From: Mycobacterium neglectum
GTDB taxonomy: Bacteria > Actinomycetota > Actinomycetes > Mycobacteriales > Mycobacteriaceae
Assembly (NCBI RefSeq): GCF_002591975.1
Contig: NZ_NVQE01000002.1
Span: 1-64,000 of the forward strand
DNA: 64,000 bases
Direction of reading: 5' to 3'
In this document: positions 46,315 through 56,582 of the stretch, in pieces
Layout of the letters: each line of letters begins with the position of its first letter
Numbering within the stretch: the stretch's first letter is position 1
Notes under the pieces: generated by a model
Seen by the model: the letters and a program-made list of their open reading frames with translations, nothing else
The model's database searches: none
What the model was told of the DNA's origin: nothing
Translations under genes and position numbers: made by a program

Positions 46315-46650
46315 ATGGCTGATCGCGTCTTGAGGGGCAGTCGTCTCGGGGCTGTGAGCTACGAGACCGACCGCAACCACGATCTTGCGCCGCGTCAGGT
46401 TGCGCGCTACCGGACCGACAACGGCGAGGAGTTCGACGTCCCGTTCGCCGACGACGCCGAGATTCCCCACACGTGGCTGTGCCGCAACGGCATGGAAGGC
46501 ACGCTGATCGAGGGTGACGCGCCGGAGCCGAAGAAGACCAAGCCGCCGCGTACCCACTGGGACATGCTGCTGGAGCGTCGCTCGGTCGACGAGCTCGAGG
46601 AACTGCTCAAGGAGCGCCTCGACATCATCAAGGCTCGCCGTCGCGGTTAG
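46315..46650 (+). CDS. rbpA: RNA polymerase-binding protein RbpA
   Basis: A 111-residue product, the exact length of M. tuberculosis RbpA (Rv2050). The sequence MADRVLRGSRLGAVSYETDR and PRTHWDMLLERRSVDELEELL carries the N-terminal tail, the core zinc-binding-type barrel and the C-terminal sigma-interacting helix. RbpA binds RNA polymerase with SigA/SigB and stabilises open complexes; it is essential in mycobacteria and linked to rifampicin tolerance. GAGGAG stands eight bases upstream of the ATG. TATCAT at 46229-46234 is a possible -10 box. It is convergent with ppm, five bases apart. Confidence 0.97.
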   Translation: MADRVLRGSRLGAVSYETDRNHDLAPRQVARYRTDNGEEFDVPFADDAEIPHTWLCRNGMEGTLIEGDAPEPKKTKPPRTHWDMLLERRSVDELEELLKERLDIIKARRRG

Positions 46651-46655
46651 GTTAG

Positions 46656-47432
46656 TCAGCGGCTGACGCCGACGCCGCGGGCGCGATCGAGACGCCCGCG
46701 AAAACCCCACTCCGCGACCTTGAAAAGTGCTTCGCGGATGTTGGACCCGCTCATCTTGGATTGGCCGAACTCGCGCTCGGTGAAGGTGATCGGCACCTCG
46801 ACGACGACGAACCCGTTGTTGATGGTGCGCCAGGTCAGGTCGATCTGGAAGCAGTAGCCCTTCGAGTCCACGGCGGACAAGTCGATCTTTTCCAGCACCT
46901 CACGCCGATACGCACGGTATCCGGCGGTGATGTCGTGGATGTCGACGCCGAGCACCACCCTGGCATAGCCATTGGCCGTACGGGACAACGCCTGACGCCG
47001 TCGCGGCCAGTTCTTCGTCTCCCCGCCCTTGACGTAGCGCGAACCGATCACCAGATCCGCACCGTTGTCGATGCTGTCGAGCAGGCGGTGCAGCTGTTCG
47101 GGCGGATGGCTTCCGTCGGCATCCATCTCGACCAGGACCCCGTACTCGCGCCCCAAGCCCCACTCGAACCCGGCCAGGTATGCCGCCCCGAGGCCCGCCT
47201 TGGCGGCGCGGTGCATCACATGCACGCGATCCGGGTCGGCGAAGGCCAGTTCGTCTGCCAACTCGCCGGTGCCGTCCGGGCTGCCGTCGTCGACGATCAG
47301 GATGTGGACATCCGGACATGCGGTCTGCACACGTCCGACGATCAACGGCAGATTTTCCCGCTCGTTGTAGGTGGGGATGATGACCAGCGTGCGCTGACTT
47401 GGGCGATCCCCGGAGCCCGGGCCAGTCGTCAT
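46656..47432 (-). CDS. ppm: Polyprenol-phosphate mannosyltransferase (polyprenol monophosphomannose synthase)
   Basis: A 258-residue GT2-type product. Features: [51 protein letters not shown], the DXD motif in [15 protein letters not shown], and [13 protein letters not shown]. It transfers mannose from GDP-mannose to polyprenyl phosphate, the lipid donor for lipomannan, lipoarabinomannan and protein mannosylation. In M. tuberculosis this is the C-terminal half of Ppm1 (Rv2051c). Here it is a separate gene whose ATG overlaps the lnt stop (ATGA). Confidence 0.96.
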   Translation of the reverse strand: MTTGPGSGDRPSQRTLVIIPTYNERENLPLIVGRVQTACPDVHILIVDDGSPDGTGELADELAFADPDRVHVMHRAAKAGLGAAYLAGFEWGLGREYGVLVEMDADGSHPPEQLHRLLDSIDNGADLVIGSRYVKGGETKNWPRRRQALSRTANGYARVVLGVDIHDITAGYRAYRREVLEKIDLSAVDSKGYCFQIDLTWRTINNGFVVVEVPITFTEREFGQSKMSGSNIREALFKVAEWGFRGRLDRARGVGVSR

Positions 47433-49132
47433 TTAGCTCCTCTATCTTTCGTCGTTCGTAGCCGACGAACGAAACTCCCATTGTGCAGTATCGCGGCGAT
47501 CAGAGCGCCAATGCCGATGGCGACCAGCACACCCTCGACCAGCGGTGCCCATCGCGTCGCGGCTGTGAGCTGGGATTTCAAGCGCACCTGAGTGTCCAGG
47601 TAGGCGGGTTCGAAGAACTCGGTGCGGGCAAGCTCACGTCCGTCCGGGGCGATGACCGCGCTGATACCGGTGGTTCCCGCGACGACCACGTACCGGTCGT
47701 GTTCGACGGCCCGCAACCGGGCGAAGGCGAGCTGTTGGGCGCTCATTGCCTCGTCGAACGTGGCGTTGTTGGTCGGGACGGCCAGTATCTGCGCACCGTT
47801 TCGCACCGACTCGCGGGTGGCACGGTCGAAGATCACCTCCCAGCAGGTGGCAACCCCGACGGGCACGCCAGCGGCATGCACCATCCCGTTACCGCTGCCC
47901 GGGATGAAGTAGCCGGCGCGGTCGGCGTACGGCGAAAGGAGGCGGAAGAAACTGCGCCACGGCAGGTACTCGCCGAACGGCTGCACGATCTGCTTGTCGT
48001 GACGATCGGCAGGACCCGTCTCGGGGTTCCACACGATCACCGAATTGTTCGAGACCGGGTTGTCGCGGCTGTGGCCCGGTGCCGCAACCACACTTCCGAC
48101 CAGAATCGGCGCATTGATCGCTTCCGCCGCCGACGAGATTTCGGCGTTCGCGTCGGGATTGGCGAGCGGATCGATGTCCGAGGAGTTCTCCGGCCAGACG
48201 ACGAACATCGGCTGCGGCGCCCGGCCCGCGCGCACGTCCTCGGCGAGCCGCATCGTTTCGCGGACGTGGTTGTCCAGGACCGCGCGGCGCTGCGCGTTGA
48301 ACTCGAGTCCGAGCCTTGGCACGTTGCCCTGCACGGCGGCCACGGTGATCGGCTGTTCGTCGTCGGCGCCAACGCCCGAGTGCCGGACTTGAGGCCACGT
48401 GAGCGCGGTGAGTAATAGGACGACGGTGATGCACGCACCGGGTACTACGACTGCCGGCGGCCCCGCGGTCCTGGTGGCGCCGGTGCGCCACCACTTCACG
48501 ATCTCCAAAGTGATTGCGGCCAGACTGAATCCGATCAGCACGACGGCGAACGAAAGCAGTGGTGCTCCACCCACCTGCACGATCGACAACATCGGCCCGT
48601 CGGTTTGGCTGTAGGCCACGACACCCCACGGGAATCCCCCGAACGGCACCGTCGACTTGAGCCACTCCTGCACCGCCCACAGCCCGGCGAACCAGAGCGG
48701 CCACCCCGGCAGGCGCCGGACCGCGACCGCCATTGCGCCGAACACGGCGGGGAAGAGCGCCTGCAGCACGCAGAGGGCGATCCACGGAATCGGTCCGACA
48801 AATCCGCTGATCCAGGGCAGCAGCGGGAGGTAGAACGCCAATCCGAAAATGAATCCGTACCCGAATCCGCCTGCGACAGTGGTTGTTTCCCGCGTGAGCG
48901 CCCAGGACAGGAGTGCGAATGCGATGAATGCCATGTACCACCAGCCGAACGGCGGGAAGCTCAGGCACAGCGCAATACCGGCGACGATGAGGACGCTCAA
49001 CTGCGGCAGACGGTCGATTACGGCACGGCCGAATCGCTGTGCCCGCGACTGACTGCCGAGGTCAGCGACTGCCTCGTCGGCGATGTCGTCGGCGTCGTCG
49101 TCGAGCACGGGGGGACGCACGTCGTCAGCCAT
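47429..49132 (-). CDS. lnt: Apolipoprotein N-acyltransferase
   Basis: A 567-residue product. Six or more hydrophobic segments in the first half ([32 protein letters not shown]...) and a C-terminal nitrilase domain. The nitrilase Glu-Lys-Cys set is seen around [23 protein letters not shown] and [14 protein letters not shown]. It adds the third acyl chain to lipoproteins. The ATG at 49132 was preferred to an upstream GTG that would add a Cys/Arg-rich stretch antisense in character. It overlaps the amidohydrolase stop by eight bases and ppm by four, so translation is coupled. In M. tuberculosis it is fused with Ppm. Confidence 0.95.
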   Translation of the reverse strand: MADDVRPPVLDDDADDIADEAVADLGSQSRAQRFGRAVIDRLPQLSVLIVAGIALCLSFPPFGWWYMAFIAFALLSWALTRETTTVAGGFGYGFIFGLAFYLPLLPWISGFVGPIPWIALCVLQALFPAVFGAMAVAVRRLPGWPLWFAGLWAVQEWLKSTVPFGGFPWGVVAYSQTDGPMLSIVQVGGAPLLSFAVVLIGFSLAAITLEIVKWWRTGATRTAGPPAVVVPGACITVVLLLTALTWPQVRHSGVGADDEQPITVAAVQGNVPRLGLEFNAQRRAVLDNHVRETMRLAEDVRAGRAPQPMFVVWPENSSDIDPLANPDANAEISSAAEAINAPILVGSVVAAPGHSRDNPVSNNSVIVWNPETGPADRHDKQIVQPFGEYLPWRSFFRLLSPYADRAGYFIPGSGNGMVHAAGVPVGVATCWEVIFDRATRESVRNGAQILAVPTNNATFDEAMSAQQLAFARLRAVEHDRYVVVAGTTGISAVIAPDGRELARTEFFEPAYLDTQVRLKSQLTAATRWAPLVEGVLVAIGIGALIAAILHNGSFVRRLRTTKDRGAK

Positions 49133-50711
49133 GGATGGTGACACCCCGGTGCACCGTCTGGCGACAGAGGGGCAAGGCGTCGTCGAGGCGTGGCAGCGCA
49201 GGCACCCGCGAGCGCGCATCCGTCGACCAGCGCTGCACCGCGTCGGCCGGTGCACTCACTTCCAGTTCGTCGGCCTCCCAGACGGCATAGCTCGCCTGCG
49301 CCCCGGGAACCAGGGTGCCGGTGACACCGTCGCGCACGCCGGCTGCGCGCCAGGCTCCGCGGGTGGCTGCGCCAAACGCCGCGCGCGCGGACAGCGCGCT
49401 GCCCTCGGTCTGATGCTGGGTCGCCGCACGCACCGTCGCCCAGGGATTCATGCTGGTGACGGGGCTGTCGGAGCCGAAAGCGAGAGGCACGCCTTGGGAT
49501 GCTAGCAGCGCGAACGGATTCAACAATCCGGCTCTGTCGGTGCCGAGGCGTCGGGCATACATGCCGTCGTCGCCGCCCCACAATGCATCGAAGTTGGGCT
49601 GCATGCTGGCAAGCACGCCCCACGCGCCGAGACGGTGTGCCTGCTCCCCTGTCACCATTTCGAGGTGCTCGAGGCGATGTCCGCATCGGGCGACCGCGGG
49701 CGCGCCGAACTCCTCGACTACGCGCTCGAACGCGTCGACGACGGCGCCGACGGCCGCGTCGCCGATCACGTGGAAACCTGCGGTGATACCCGCCTCGGTA
49801 CAGGCCCCCAGGTGGGCCGCGATTGCATCGGTATCGAGGTACGCGTTGCCGCAGCAGTCCGCGGCGTCGTCGTAGGACCGGTGCAGCCACGCGGTGCGGG
49901 AGCCAATCGCACCGTCGACAAACAGGTCGCCGGCCAGCCCACGTGCTCTGGTGCGGGCGATCAGTTCTCGCGCTTCGGCGGCGCTGCACACCGCTTGGCC
50001 CCAGTAGCCGACGACCTCCACGCCGTGCTCGATGCCACGTACCTCATCCCAATCGGACAGCCCGCCGATCTCGGGTCCCGCGCACTCGTGCACCGCGACG
50101 ATGCCGAGGGCGGCGGCGGTATTCAAGGCTGTCCGCTGGGCGTTGAGCCGTTGTTCGGCGTTGAGCCCCTCGCGCGCGGCGGCCCGCGCCAGGTGATGCG
50201 CATCGCCGCTCAGCGGTTGTTCGGCGGAGAAGCCGTGCGCCTCGGCCAGGCCGGGAGCCAACCGGCGCAGCGCGGTCGAGGCTGCCGCCGAGTGGACGTC
50301 GACCCGGGACAGATACGCGGCCCTGCTCCCGACGGCCTCGTCGACGTCGGCGGTGCCCGGCGGCGTCCGTTCGGGCCAGCCGGATTCGTCCCAGCCGTGT
50401 CCCCATATTGCGCCGTCGGGATGGGCGCGGGCGTAGTCGCCGAGCAGCTGCATGCAATGCCGCAGCGAGGTCGCCTGCCGCAGGTCCAATCCGGTCAGGG
50501 TCAGCCCGGTCGCTGTGAGGTGGACGTGACTGTCGACGAAGGCCGGTGCGACGAAAGCGCCGTCGAGGTCGACGATATGGGCGTCGGGATACTGGGCGCG
50601 GCCCACGTCGTCGCTGCCCAACCAGGCCACGACACCGTCGCGCACCGCCATCGCGGACGCGTCGGGCATTGCCGGGCTGTGCACCCGGCCGTTGAGAAGA
50701 AGGGTCGTCAC
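49125..50711 (-). CDS. Amidohydrolase family protein (YtcJ-like, metal-dependent)
   Basis: A 528-residue product. Features: N-terminal beta sandwich with [11 protein letters not shown]-like [32 protein letters not shown], the metal motif [38 protein letters not shown], and [24 protein letters not shown] with the catalytic Asp. This matches amidohydrolase_3 (YtcJ) enzymes, whose substrates are mostly unknown. It matches the position of Rv2052c in M. tuberculosis. GTG start directly after the fxsA stop (TAA-GTG) and an overlap with lnt place it in one operon. Confidence 0.93.
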   Translation of the reverse strand: MTTLLLNGRVHSPAMPDASAMAVRDGVVAWLGSDDVGRAQYPDAHIVDLDGAFVAPAFVDSHVHLTATGLTLTGLDLRQATSLRHCMQLLGDYARAHPDGAIWGHGWDESGWPERTPPGTADVDEAVGSRAAYLSRVDVHSAAASTALRRLAPGLAEAHGFSAEQPLSGDAHHLARAAAREGLNAEQRLNAQRTALNTAAALGIVAVHECAGPEIGGLSDWDEVRGIEHGVEVVGYWGQAVCSAAEARELIARTRARGLAGDLFVDGAIGSRTAWLHRSYDDAADCCGNAYLDTDAIAAHLGACTEAGITAGFHVIGDAAVGAVVDAFERVVEEFGAPAVARCGHRLEHLEMVTGEQAHRLGAWGVLASMQPNFDALWGGDDGMYARRLGTDRAGLLNPFALLASQGVPLAFGSDSPVTSMNPWATVRAATQHQTEGSALSARAAFGAATRGAWRAAGVRDGVTGTLVPGAQASYAVWEADELEVSAPADAVQRWSTDARSRVPALPRLDDALPLCRQTVHRGVTIHG

Positions 50712-51197
50712 TTAGTCGGGTTTGCGCTCCACGGGCAAAGGTTCGATGTCGGTGACATCGATGACCTCGCCGTCAATGTAATCGCCGCGGGCCGCATTTG
50801 AGCCGGTATATGCGGTGTAGCCGGTAGCTCCCGCGACGGTGATCAGCGGCATGCGGCGAGCGGCGATGGCCGCCACCAGCGGTCGCGCGGCCGCGCGGGT
50901 CGGCGGCAGCAGGAGCAGGGCGCCGATGGCGGAGCTGGCCAGTCCCGGGATGACGACGAGGACGGTGCCCAGCGCGACGAGCAATCCGTCCGCCGCGGCG
51001 CCCTGCACCGACGCCGGATTGATGCCGGAGCGTAGGCGCCGGAAGTGCCGCTTGACCTGTGACCCGGCCAACGCGATGCCGACCACGAAGGTGCCGAGCA
51101 GCAGTAACACCGTCCAGCCGAAGCCGATCGTCGATACCAGCGCCACGATGACCGCCAGCTCGATGACCGTGTAAAGGAGAAACAGCCGCATCGCCAT
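50712..51197 (-). CDS. fxsA: FxsA-family membrane protein
   Basis: A 161-residue product. MRLFLLYTVIELAVIVALVSTIGFGWTVLLLLGTFVVGIALAG and LVVIPGLASSAIGALLLLPPTRA show the FxsA pattern: short N-terminal hairpin, two hydrophobic segments and the P-G-x-x-S-x-x-x-G/A-x-x-x-L-L-P-P-x-R motif. FxsA is a small inner-membrane protein; in E. coli it suppresses phage exclusion. The position matches Rv2053c. The start was set at the ATG at 51197; no good ribosome binding site is visible, and an ATG two codons later is equally possible. It directly precedes the amidohydrolase. Confidence 0.9.
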   Translation of the reverse strand: MAMRLFLLYTVIELAVIVALVSTIGFGWTVLLLLGTFVVGIALAGSQVKRHFRRLRSGINPASVQGAAADGLLVALGTVLVVIPGLASSAIGALLLLPPTRAAARPLVAAIAARRMPLITVAGATGYTAYTGSNAARGDYIDGEVIDVTDIEPLPVERKPD

Positions 51198-51265
51198 GTA
51201 AAGGGAACGTACGGGATGGCGGCTTCGGTTCCGGGGTTCCCTTCCGCAGAATTGGCGGAACGCCG

Positions 51266-51649
51266 TTAAGCCGCCTTGACCTCGATCGCGCTGTGGACCT
51301 TGTCGATGCCGCCGCGGACGATCGCCTGCGGGATCCACCACCACGCGTGCCACCAGTACTTCTTGGTGACCATGTCGAAGACCCGACGGTTTTCCGACTT
51401 GGGCAGGTTGCGAGCCACCGCCTCAACCGGTTCGCCCTTGGGCTTGCCGAGCGCACCCGACCGCTGAATCGTCACCCGCGGCGTGTTGTTGATGCGCTTG
51501 GTCTTCCATGACCCGTCGTCGGTGGAGATCAGCAACCGGTCGCCGTCCTTCACACCCCATACGGTGGTCGGCTTCGGCCTGCCATCCTTGGTGAAGGTGG
51601 TGAGCAGCAGATATTTGGACCGTGCCACGTCGTCAAAGGTGTCTGTCAT
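51266..51649 (-). CDS. PPOX-class F420-dependent oxidoreductase-like protein
   Basis: A 127-residue product with the split-barrel PPOX pattern: FDDVARSKYLLLTTFTKDGRPKPTTVWGVKDGDRLLISTDDGSWKTKRINNTPRVTIQRSGALGKPKGEPVEA. The SWKxKRIxNTPxVTI stretch is typical of mycobacterial F420-binding split-barrel proteins. It is a close relative of the gene 62 bp upstream, so the pair arose by duplication. A C-terminal WWHAWWWIP segment is unusual and hydrophobic. The substrate is unknown. Confidence 0.9.
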   Translation of the reverse strand: MTDTFDDVARSKYLLLTTFTKDGRPKPTTVWGVKDGDRLLISTDDGSWKTKRINNTPRVTIQRSGALGKPKGEPVEAVARNLPKSENRRVFDMVTKKYWWHAWWWIPQAIVRGGIDKVHSAIEVKAA

Positions 51650-51711
51650 GGGTCCTGATTCTTCTTTCGATGCGCAAACGATGCAAGTAAGGGATACCCG
51701 CTGCCGAGTCG

Positions 51712-52092
51712 TTAAACCGCTCTCACCTCGATGGTCACGTTGTTCTTCATGCCGCCGCGCAGCTTGGAGAAGAGGTTGAACGTCTTGCCCAGCAGGCCGT
51801 AGCGCTTTCCGATCAAGTCGTAGGTGGCGGCATTGGCCGATTTGTCCAGGATCGCCGCGACTGCCTCGATCGCCTCACCCTGCGGGTTGCCGCTTCGGTC
51901 GCATTTCGCGATCGTCACCCGCGGGGTGTTCCGGATGCGCTTGACCTTCCACGACTTCTCTTGAGTGATGACGAGTAGGCGATCGCCGTCCGGGGGCGCC
52001 CAGACCGCGGTCGGCTTGGGTCGGCCGTCCTTGGTGAACGTGGTCAGCAGGATGTATTCCGACTTCGCGATGTCGGCAAAGGTCGCAGGCAC
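51712..52092 (-). CDS. PPOX-class F420-dependent oxidoreductase (Rv2061c-like)
   Basis: A 126-residue product with FADIAKSEYILLTTFTKDGRPKPTAVWAPPDGDRLLVITQEKSWKVKRIRNTPRVTIAKCDRSGNPQGEAIEA. Its position directly downstream of cobN (16 bp) matches Rv2061c next to cobN in M. tuberculosis. It likely binds F420 or heme-like cofactor; no substrate is known. Residues common with the next gene (SKYLLLTTFTKDGRPKPT..VW) show recent common ancestry. It is probably cotranscribed with cobN. Confidence 0.92.
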   Translation of the reverse strand: MPATFADIAKSEYILLTTFTKDGRPKPTAVWAPPDGDRLLVITQEKSWKVKRIRNTPRVTIAKCDRSGNPQGEAIEAVAAILDKSANAATYDLIGKRYGLLGKTFNLFSKLRGGMKNNVTIEVRAV

Positions 52093-52108
52093 ACTCCAAA
52101 CCTAGCCG

Positions 52109-55100
52109 TCAGCCCTCCAACTCGCCTTCGGTCTCCAGCAGCACCTGCCGCAGACCGTCGAGTGTTGCCTGATCCGGCTGCGCCCACATGCCGCGGCCGG
52201 CCGCCTCCAGCAGTCGCTCGGCCATGCCGTGCAGAGCCCACGGGTTCGACTCCGCCATGAATTTGCGGTTGTCGTCGTCGAGTACGTATTCCGCCGACAG
52301 TCGCTCGTACATCCAGTCGGCCATCACCCCCGCGGTCGCGTCGTACCCGAACAGATAGTCGACGGTGGCCGCCATCTCAAAAGCACCCTTGTAGCCGTGC
52401 CTGCGCATCGCGTTGATCCACCGGGGGTTGACCACCCGGGCGCGGAACACGCGTGCGGTCTCCTCCGACAGCGTGCGGGTGCGCACCGCGTCGGGCCGGG
52501 TGTTGTCACCGATGTAGGCGGCGGGCGCCTTGCCGGTCAACGCCCGCACCGTCGCGATCATGCCGCCGTGGTACTGGAAATAATCGTCGGAGTCGGCGAT
52601 GTCGTGCTCGCGGGTGTCGGTGTTCTTGGCCGCGACCGCAATGCGACGGTAGTTCTGGTTCATGTCGTCGGCCGCCGGCCTGCCGTCCAGGCCGCGGCCA
52701 TAGGCGAAACCGCCCCACGCGGTGTAGACCTCTGCGAGGTCGGCATCGTCGCGCCAGTTGCGGCTGTCGATCAGCTGCAGGAGCCCGGCGCCGTAGGTAC
52801 CCGGTTTGGAGCCGAAAATTCTTGTGGTGGAACGTCTCTGATCGCCGTGCTCAGCGAGGTCGGCCTGCGCATGAGCGCGGACGTAGTTGTCCTCGGATGA
52901 CTCGTCCAGGCCCGCGACGACTTGTACCGCGTCGTCGAGCATCGTGACCACGTGCGGGAAGGCGTCGCGGAAGAAGCCGGAGATTCGCACGGTGACGTCG
53001 ATGCGTGGGCGGCCGAGTTCGGTCAGCTCGATGGGCTCCAGGTTCACCACCCGTCGCGATGCGTCGTCCCAGACCGGTCGGACGCCGAGCAGCGCGAGCA
53101 CCTCGGCGATGTCGTCGCCCGCGGTGCGCATGGCCGACGTCCCCCATACCGACAACCCAACAGACCGTGGCCAGTCGCCGTGGTCCTCGCGGTAGCGCGC
53201 CAGTAGCGAATCCGCCATGGCCACACCGGTTTCCCACGCCAGCCTCGAGGGCACTGCCTTGGGGTCGACGGAGTAGAAATTGCGGCCGGTGGGCAGCACG
53301 TTGACCAGGCCTCGCAGTGGCGAACCCGACGGGCCCGCTTGGATGAAGCGGCCATCGAGCGCGCGCAGGATCTGCGGGATCTCAGCGGCCGTGCCCGCCA
53401 GCCGGGGCACCACCTCGGTCGCCGCGAATCGCAGAATCGCCGCGACGTCGGCGTTATCGGTGATGGCGTCGACAGCGGCGGGGTCCCAACCCGAGTTCGC
53501 CAGGGCCACAACGAGTTCGCGAGCTTGCGCCTCGGCGGTGTCCACCGCGGCGCGTTCATCGTGACCGTCCTCGGCGAGACCGAGCGCCTGCCGAAGGCCT
53601 GCCACGCTCTGATCGCCGCCGAACAGCTGGCGCGCGCGCAGGATCGCGAGCACCAGGTCGATTTCTGCCTCCCCCGTGGGCTTTACGCCCAGAATATGCA
53701 GCCCGTCGCGGATCTGGACGTCCTTGATCTCGCACAGCCAGCCGTCGACGTGCAGCAGCATGTCATCGAACGAATCCTCGTCGGGCCGGTCCTCGAGCCC
53801 GAGATCGTGATCCATCTTGGCCGCACGCATGAGCGTCCAGATCTGCTGCCGGATGGCGGGCAGCTTGCCGGGATCGAGTGCGGCGATGTTGGCGTGCTCG
53901 TCCAGCAGCTGTTCCAGACGTGCGATGTCGCCGTAGCTTTCGGCCCGGGCCATCGGCGGGATGAGGTGGTCGACAAGGGTGGCGTGTGCCCGGCGTTTGG
54001 CCTGGGTGCCCTCCCCTGGATCGTTGACCAGGAACGGGTAGATCAGCGGGAGGTTGCCGAGCGCAGCGTCAGTGCCGCACGCCGCCGACATGCCCAGCGT
54101 CTTGCCCGGCAGCCATTCCAGGTTTCCGTGCTTGCCAAGGTGCACGACGGCGTCCGCACCGAAGTCGGCGTCGAGCCAGCGGTAGGCCGCCAGATAGTGA
54201 TGGCTGGGCGGCAGATCGGGGTCGTGGTAGATCGCAACGGGATTCTCCCCGAAACCGCGTGGCGGCTGAACCATCAGCACGACGTTGCCCGCCCGCATCG
54301 CGGCGATGACGATCTCGCCGTCGGGGTCAGCGCTGCGGTCGACGAACAATTCGCCGGGTGGCGGACCCCAATGCCGCACCATCGCGTCGGTGAGCTCGGC
54401 AGGCAGGGTCGCGAACCAGTCGCGGTACTCCTTGGCCGGTATCCGGATCGGATTGCCCGCGAGCTGGCCGTCGGTCAGCCACGCCGCATCCTGTCCGCCG
54501 CGCTCGATCAGCGCATGGATCAACGCGTCACCGTCGCCGGAGTCGACGCCGGGAATGTCATCGATCCGGTAACCGTGTTCGCGCATCGCGCGCAACAATG
54601 CGATGGCGCTGGCTGGGGTGTCGAGGCCGACCGCGTTGCCGATGCGGGCGTGTTTGGTGGGATACGCCGAGAACACCAGCGCCACGCGTTTCTGCGGGGC
54701 CGCGATGGCGCGCAACCGCGCGTGCCGTACCGCGAGTCCTGCGACGCGCGCGCAGCGCTCCGGATCGGCGACGTAAGAGATCAGCCCCTCGTCGTCGATC
54801 TCCTTGAACGAGAACGGGACCGTGATGATGCGGCCGTCGAACTCGGGGACGGCGACCTGAGTTGCGACGTCCAGGGGCGACATCCCGTCGTCGTTGCTCT
54901 GCCACTGCGACCGTGAGCTGGTCAGGCACAGACCCTGAAGAATCGGGATGTCGAGGGCGGCCAGATGCGCCACGTTCCAGGTGTCGTCGTTTCCTCCCGC
55001 GGACGCGGTGGCAGGGGTGGACCCACCCGCGGCGAGCACGGTCGTCACCAGCGCGTCGGCGGTGCCGAGCAACTCCAGCAGTTCGGTGTCCGCGGTGCGC

Positions 55101-55693
55101 AACGACGCGCAGAACACCGGCAGCGGCCTACCGCCTGCGACCTCGATGGCCCGGCACAGCGCCTCGACGTAGCCGGTGTTGCCGGCGAGGTGCTGCGCAC
55201 GGTAGTACAGCACCGCGACGGTCGGCCCCCCGTCGTTCACCGACGCATGCTCGAGGACACCCCAGTTCGGGGTTGTCGCCGGAGGCGCGAAGCCGAAGCC
55301 GGTCATCAACAATGTGTCGCAGAGGAACGCGTGCAGCTGTCGCAGGTTCTCGACCCCGCCCTGCGCCAGGTAGACGTGTGACTGCAGCGCGACGCCCGCG
55401 GGCGTCGTGGAATGACCCATCAGCTCGGCGTCCGGGGACTGCTCGCCGCTCACCACGACGGTCGGCACGCCGCCGGCCTCCAGCGCGTCGATGCCGTCCT
55501 GCCAGGCGCGGTAGCCGCCAAGAATTCGGACTACGACGATGTCGGCACCACCCACGAGTTCGTCGAGTTCGCCGTCGAGCAGCCGAGACGGATTCGCCCA
55601 TCGATAGCCGGCCCCGCTGGCACGGGCCGTGATCAGGTCGGTGTCGGAGGTCGACAACAGCAGGACCATCGGCGATTGAGTCGGCTGGGTCAC
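52109..55693 (-). CDS. cobN: Aerobic cobaltochelatase subunit CobN
   Basis: A 1194-residue product of normal family length. Features include VVRILGGYRAWQDGIDAL, the VVHLGKHGNLEWLPGKTLGMSAACGTDAALGNLPLIYPFLVNDPGEGTQAKRRAHATLVDHLIPPM region characteristic of CobN/BchH, and the C-terminal YQYHGGMIATVRALTGKAPAAYIGDNTRPDAVRTRTLSEETARVFRARVVNP region. It inserts Co2+ into hydrogenobyrinic acid a,c-diamide in the aerobic B12 pathway. GTG start. cobN lies upstream of a PPOX gene and divergent from an AraC gene; the other cob genes start about 3.2 kb to the right. CobS/CobT partners are not in the window. Confidence 0.97.
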   Translation of the reverse strand: MTQPTQSPMVLLLSTSDTDLITARASGAGYRWANPSRLLDGELDELVGGADIVVVRILGGYRAWQDGIDALEAGGVPTVVVSGEQSPDAELMGHSTTPAGVALQSHVYLAQGGVENLRQLHAFLCDTLLMTGFGFAPPATTPNWGVLEHASVNDGGPTVAVLYYRAQHLAGNTGYVEALCRAIEVAGGRPLPVFCASLRTADTELLELLGTADALVTTVLAAGGSTPATASAGGNDDTWNVAHLAALDIPILQGLCLTSSRSQWQSNDDGMSPLDVATQVAVPEFDGRIITVPFSFKEIDDEGLISYVADPERCARVAGLAVRHARLRAIAAPQKRVALVFSAYPTKHARIGNAVGLDTPASAIALLRAMREHGYRIDDIPGVDSGDGDALIHALIERGGQDAAWLTDGQLAGNPIRIPAKEYRDWFATLPAELTDAMVRHWGPPPGELFVDRSADPDGEIVIAAMRAGNVVLMVQPPRGFGENPVAIYHDPDLPPSHHYLAAYRWLDADFGADAVVHLGKHGNLEWLPGKTLGMSAACGTDAALGNLPLIYPFLVNDPGEGTQAKRRAHATLVDHLIPPMARAESYGDIARLEQLLDEHANIAALDPGKLPAIRQQIWTLMRAAKMDHDLGLEDRPDEDSFDDMLLHVDGWLCEIKDVQIRDGLHILGVKPTGEAEIDLVLAILRARQLFGGDQSVAGLRQALGLAEDGHDERAAVDTAEAQARELVVALANSGWDPAAVDAITDNADVAAILRFAATEVVPRLAGTAAEIPQILRALDGRFIQAGPSGSPLRGLVNVLPTGRNFYSVDPKAVPSRLAWETGVAMADSLLARYREDHGDWPRSVGLSVWGTSAMRTAGDDIAEVLALLGVRPVWDDASRRVVNLEPIELTELGRPRIDVTVRISGFFRDAFPHVVTMLDDAVQVVAGLDESSEDNYVRAHAQADLAEHGDQRRSTTRIFGSKPGTYGAGLLQLIDSRNWRDDADLAEVYTAWGGFAYGRGLDGRPAADDMNQNYRRIAVAAKNTDTREHDIADSDDYFQYHGGMIATVRALTGKAPAAYIGDNTRPDAVRTRTLSEETARVFRARVVNPRWINAMRRHGYKGAFEMAATVDYLFGYDATAGVMADWMYERLSAEYVLDDDNRKFMAESNPWALHGMAERLLEAAGRGMWAQPDQATLDGLRQVLLETEGELEG

Positions 55694-55744
55694 CCGTCAT
55701 TACTACCCCACGCGCTCGACCGGATGCCGACTAGCGTGAACAGG

Positions 55745-56572
55745 GTGAGCACGATGTTCACGGCCGGCACACCTCATCCGTCGCTGCGCGGCGTGGTGCT
55801 GCGCTATGAGGGCTACGCGGAGCGAGCTGCCGGCCCCGTCACATTCCGCGAACTGCCGTGCACATTCGTGCCGATCATCATCGACCTCGACTCGGGGTGG
55901 ACCGTGGCGCATCGTGAGCACACACGGACCGCACCGCTCCGGCTCGACTCTTTCGTCGCGGGCATCACCGACGGGCCGGTCCTGGTCGGCCACGGCGGGT
56001 CGGCTCGTTGTCTGCAGGTCGACCTGACGCCCATGGGCGCCCGCCGGCTGGTCGGTATGCCGATGAGCGAGTTGGCCAACCGGACGGTGCCCATCGACGA
56101 CGTGTTCGGCCGGTTCGGTCGAGAACTCGTGCAGCGCGTCGGCGATGCTCCGGACTGGTCTGCGCGATTCGCGTTGGTGGACGCCGCGATCCGGGCCAGG
56201 CTTACCGACACCGCCCCCGTCGACTCGGGAGTGGAGTGGTCGCTGCGCCGCATCACCGCAAGTGGCGGCGCGGCGACGATTTCAGACATGGCCACCGAAC
56301 TCGGTTGGAGCCACCGGCGACTGATCGCGCGTTATCGCGATGCCGTCGGACTGCCGCCGAAGCTTGTCTCGCGGATTGTTCGGTTCGAGCGCCTCGCAGC
56401 ATTGGTCGCGAGCGACCCGGCCACCGACTGGGCCGGGGCAGCGCTCACGTGCGGGTACTTCGATCAGGCCCACCTGGCCCGCGAGGTGCGGGAGTTGGCC
56501 GACATCACTCCGACCGAACTGCGGGCGCTGACCGTAAATTCCGTCCAAGACGCGGCGACCACGTCGGCCTAG
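55745..56572 (+). CDS. AraC-family transcriptional regulator
   Basis: About 275 residues. The N-terminal 150 residues contain a ligand-type domain (TPHPSLRGVVLRYEGYAERAAGPVTFRELPCTFVPIIIDLDSGWTV; CLQVDLTPMGARRLVGMPMSELANRTVPIDDVFG). The C-terminal AraC domain (about 190-265) has TISDMATELGWSHRRLIARYRDAVGLPPKLVSRIVRFERLAALV and DWAGAALTCGYFDQAHLAREVRELADITPTELR. The start was set at GTG 55745; GTG 55736 and ATG 55754 are alternatives. It is followed by a VOC protein gene 10 bp downstream and divergent from cobN; it may control its VOC partner. Confidence 0.9.
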   Translation: MSTMFTAGTPHPSLRGVVLRYEGYAERAAGPVTFRELPCTFVPIIIDLDSGWTVAHREHTRTAPLRLDSFVAGITDGPVLVGHGGSARCLQVDLTPMGARRLVGMPMSELANRTVPIDDVFGRFGRELVQRVGDAPDWSARFALVDAAIRARLTDTAPVDSGVEWSLRRITASGGAATISDMATELGWSHRRLIARYRDAVGLPPKLVSRIVRFERLAALVASDPATDWAGAALTCGYFDQAHLAREVRELADITPTELRALTVNSVQDAATTSA

Positions 56573-56582
56573 CGTCGGCGCT

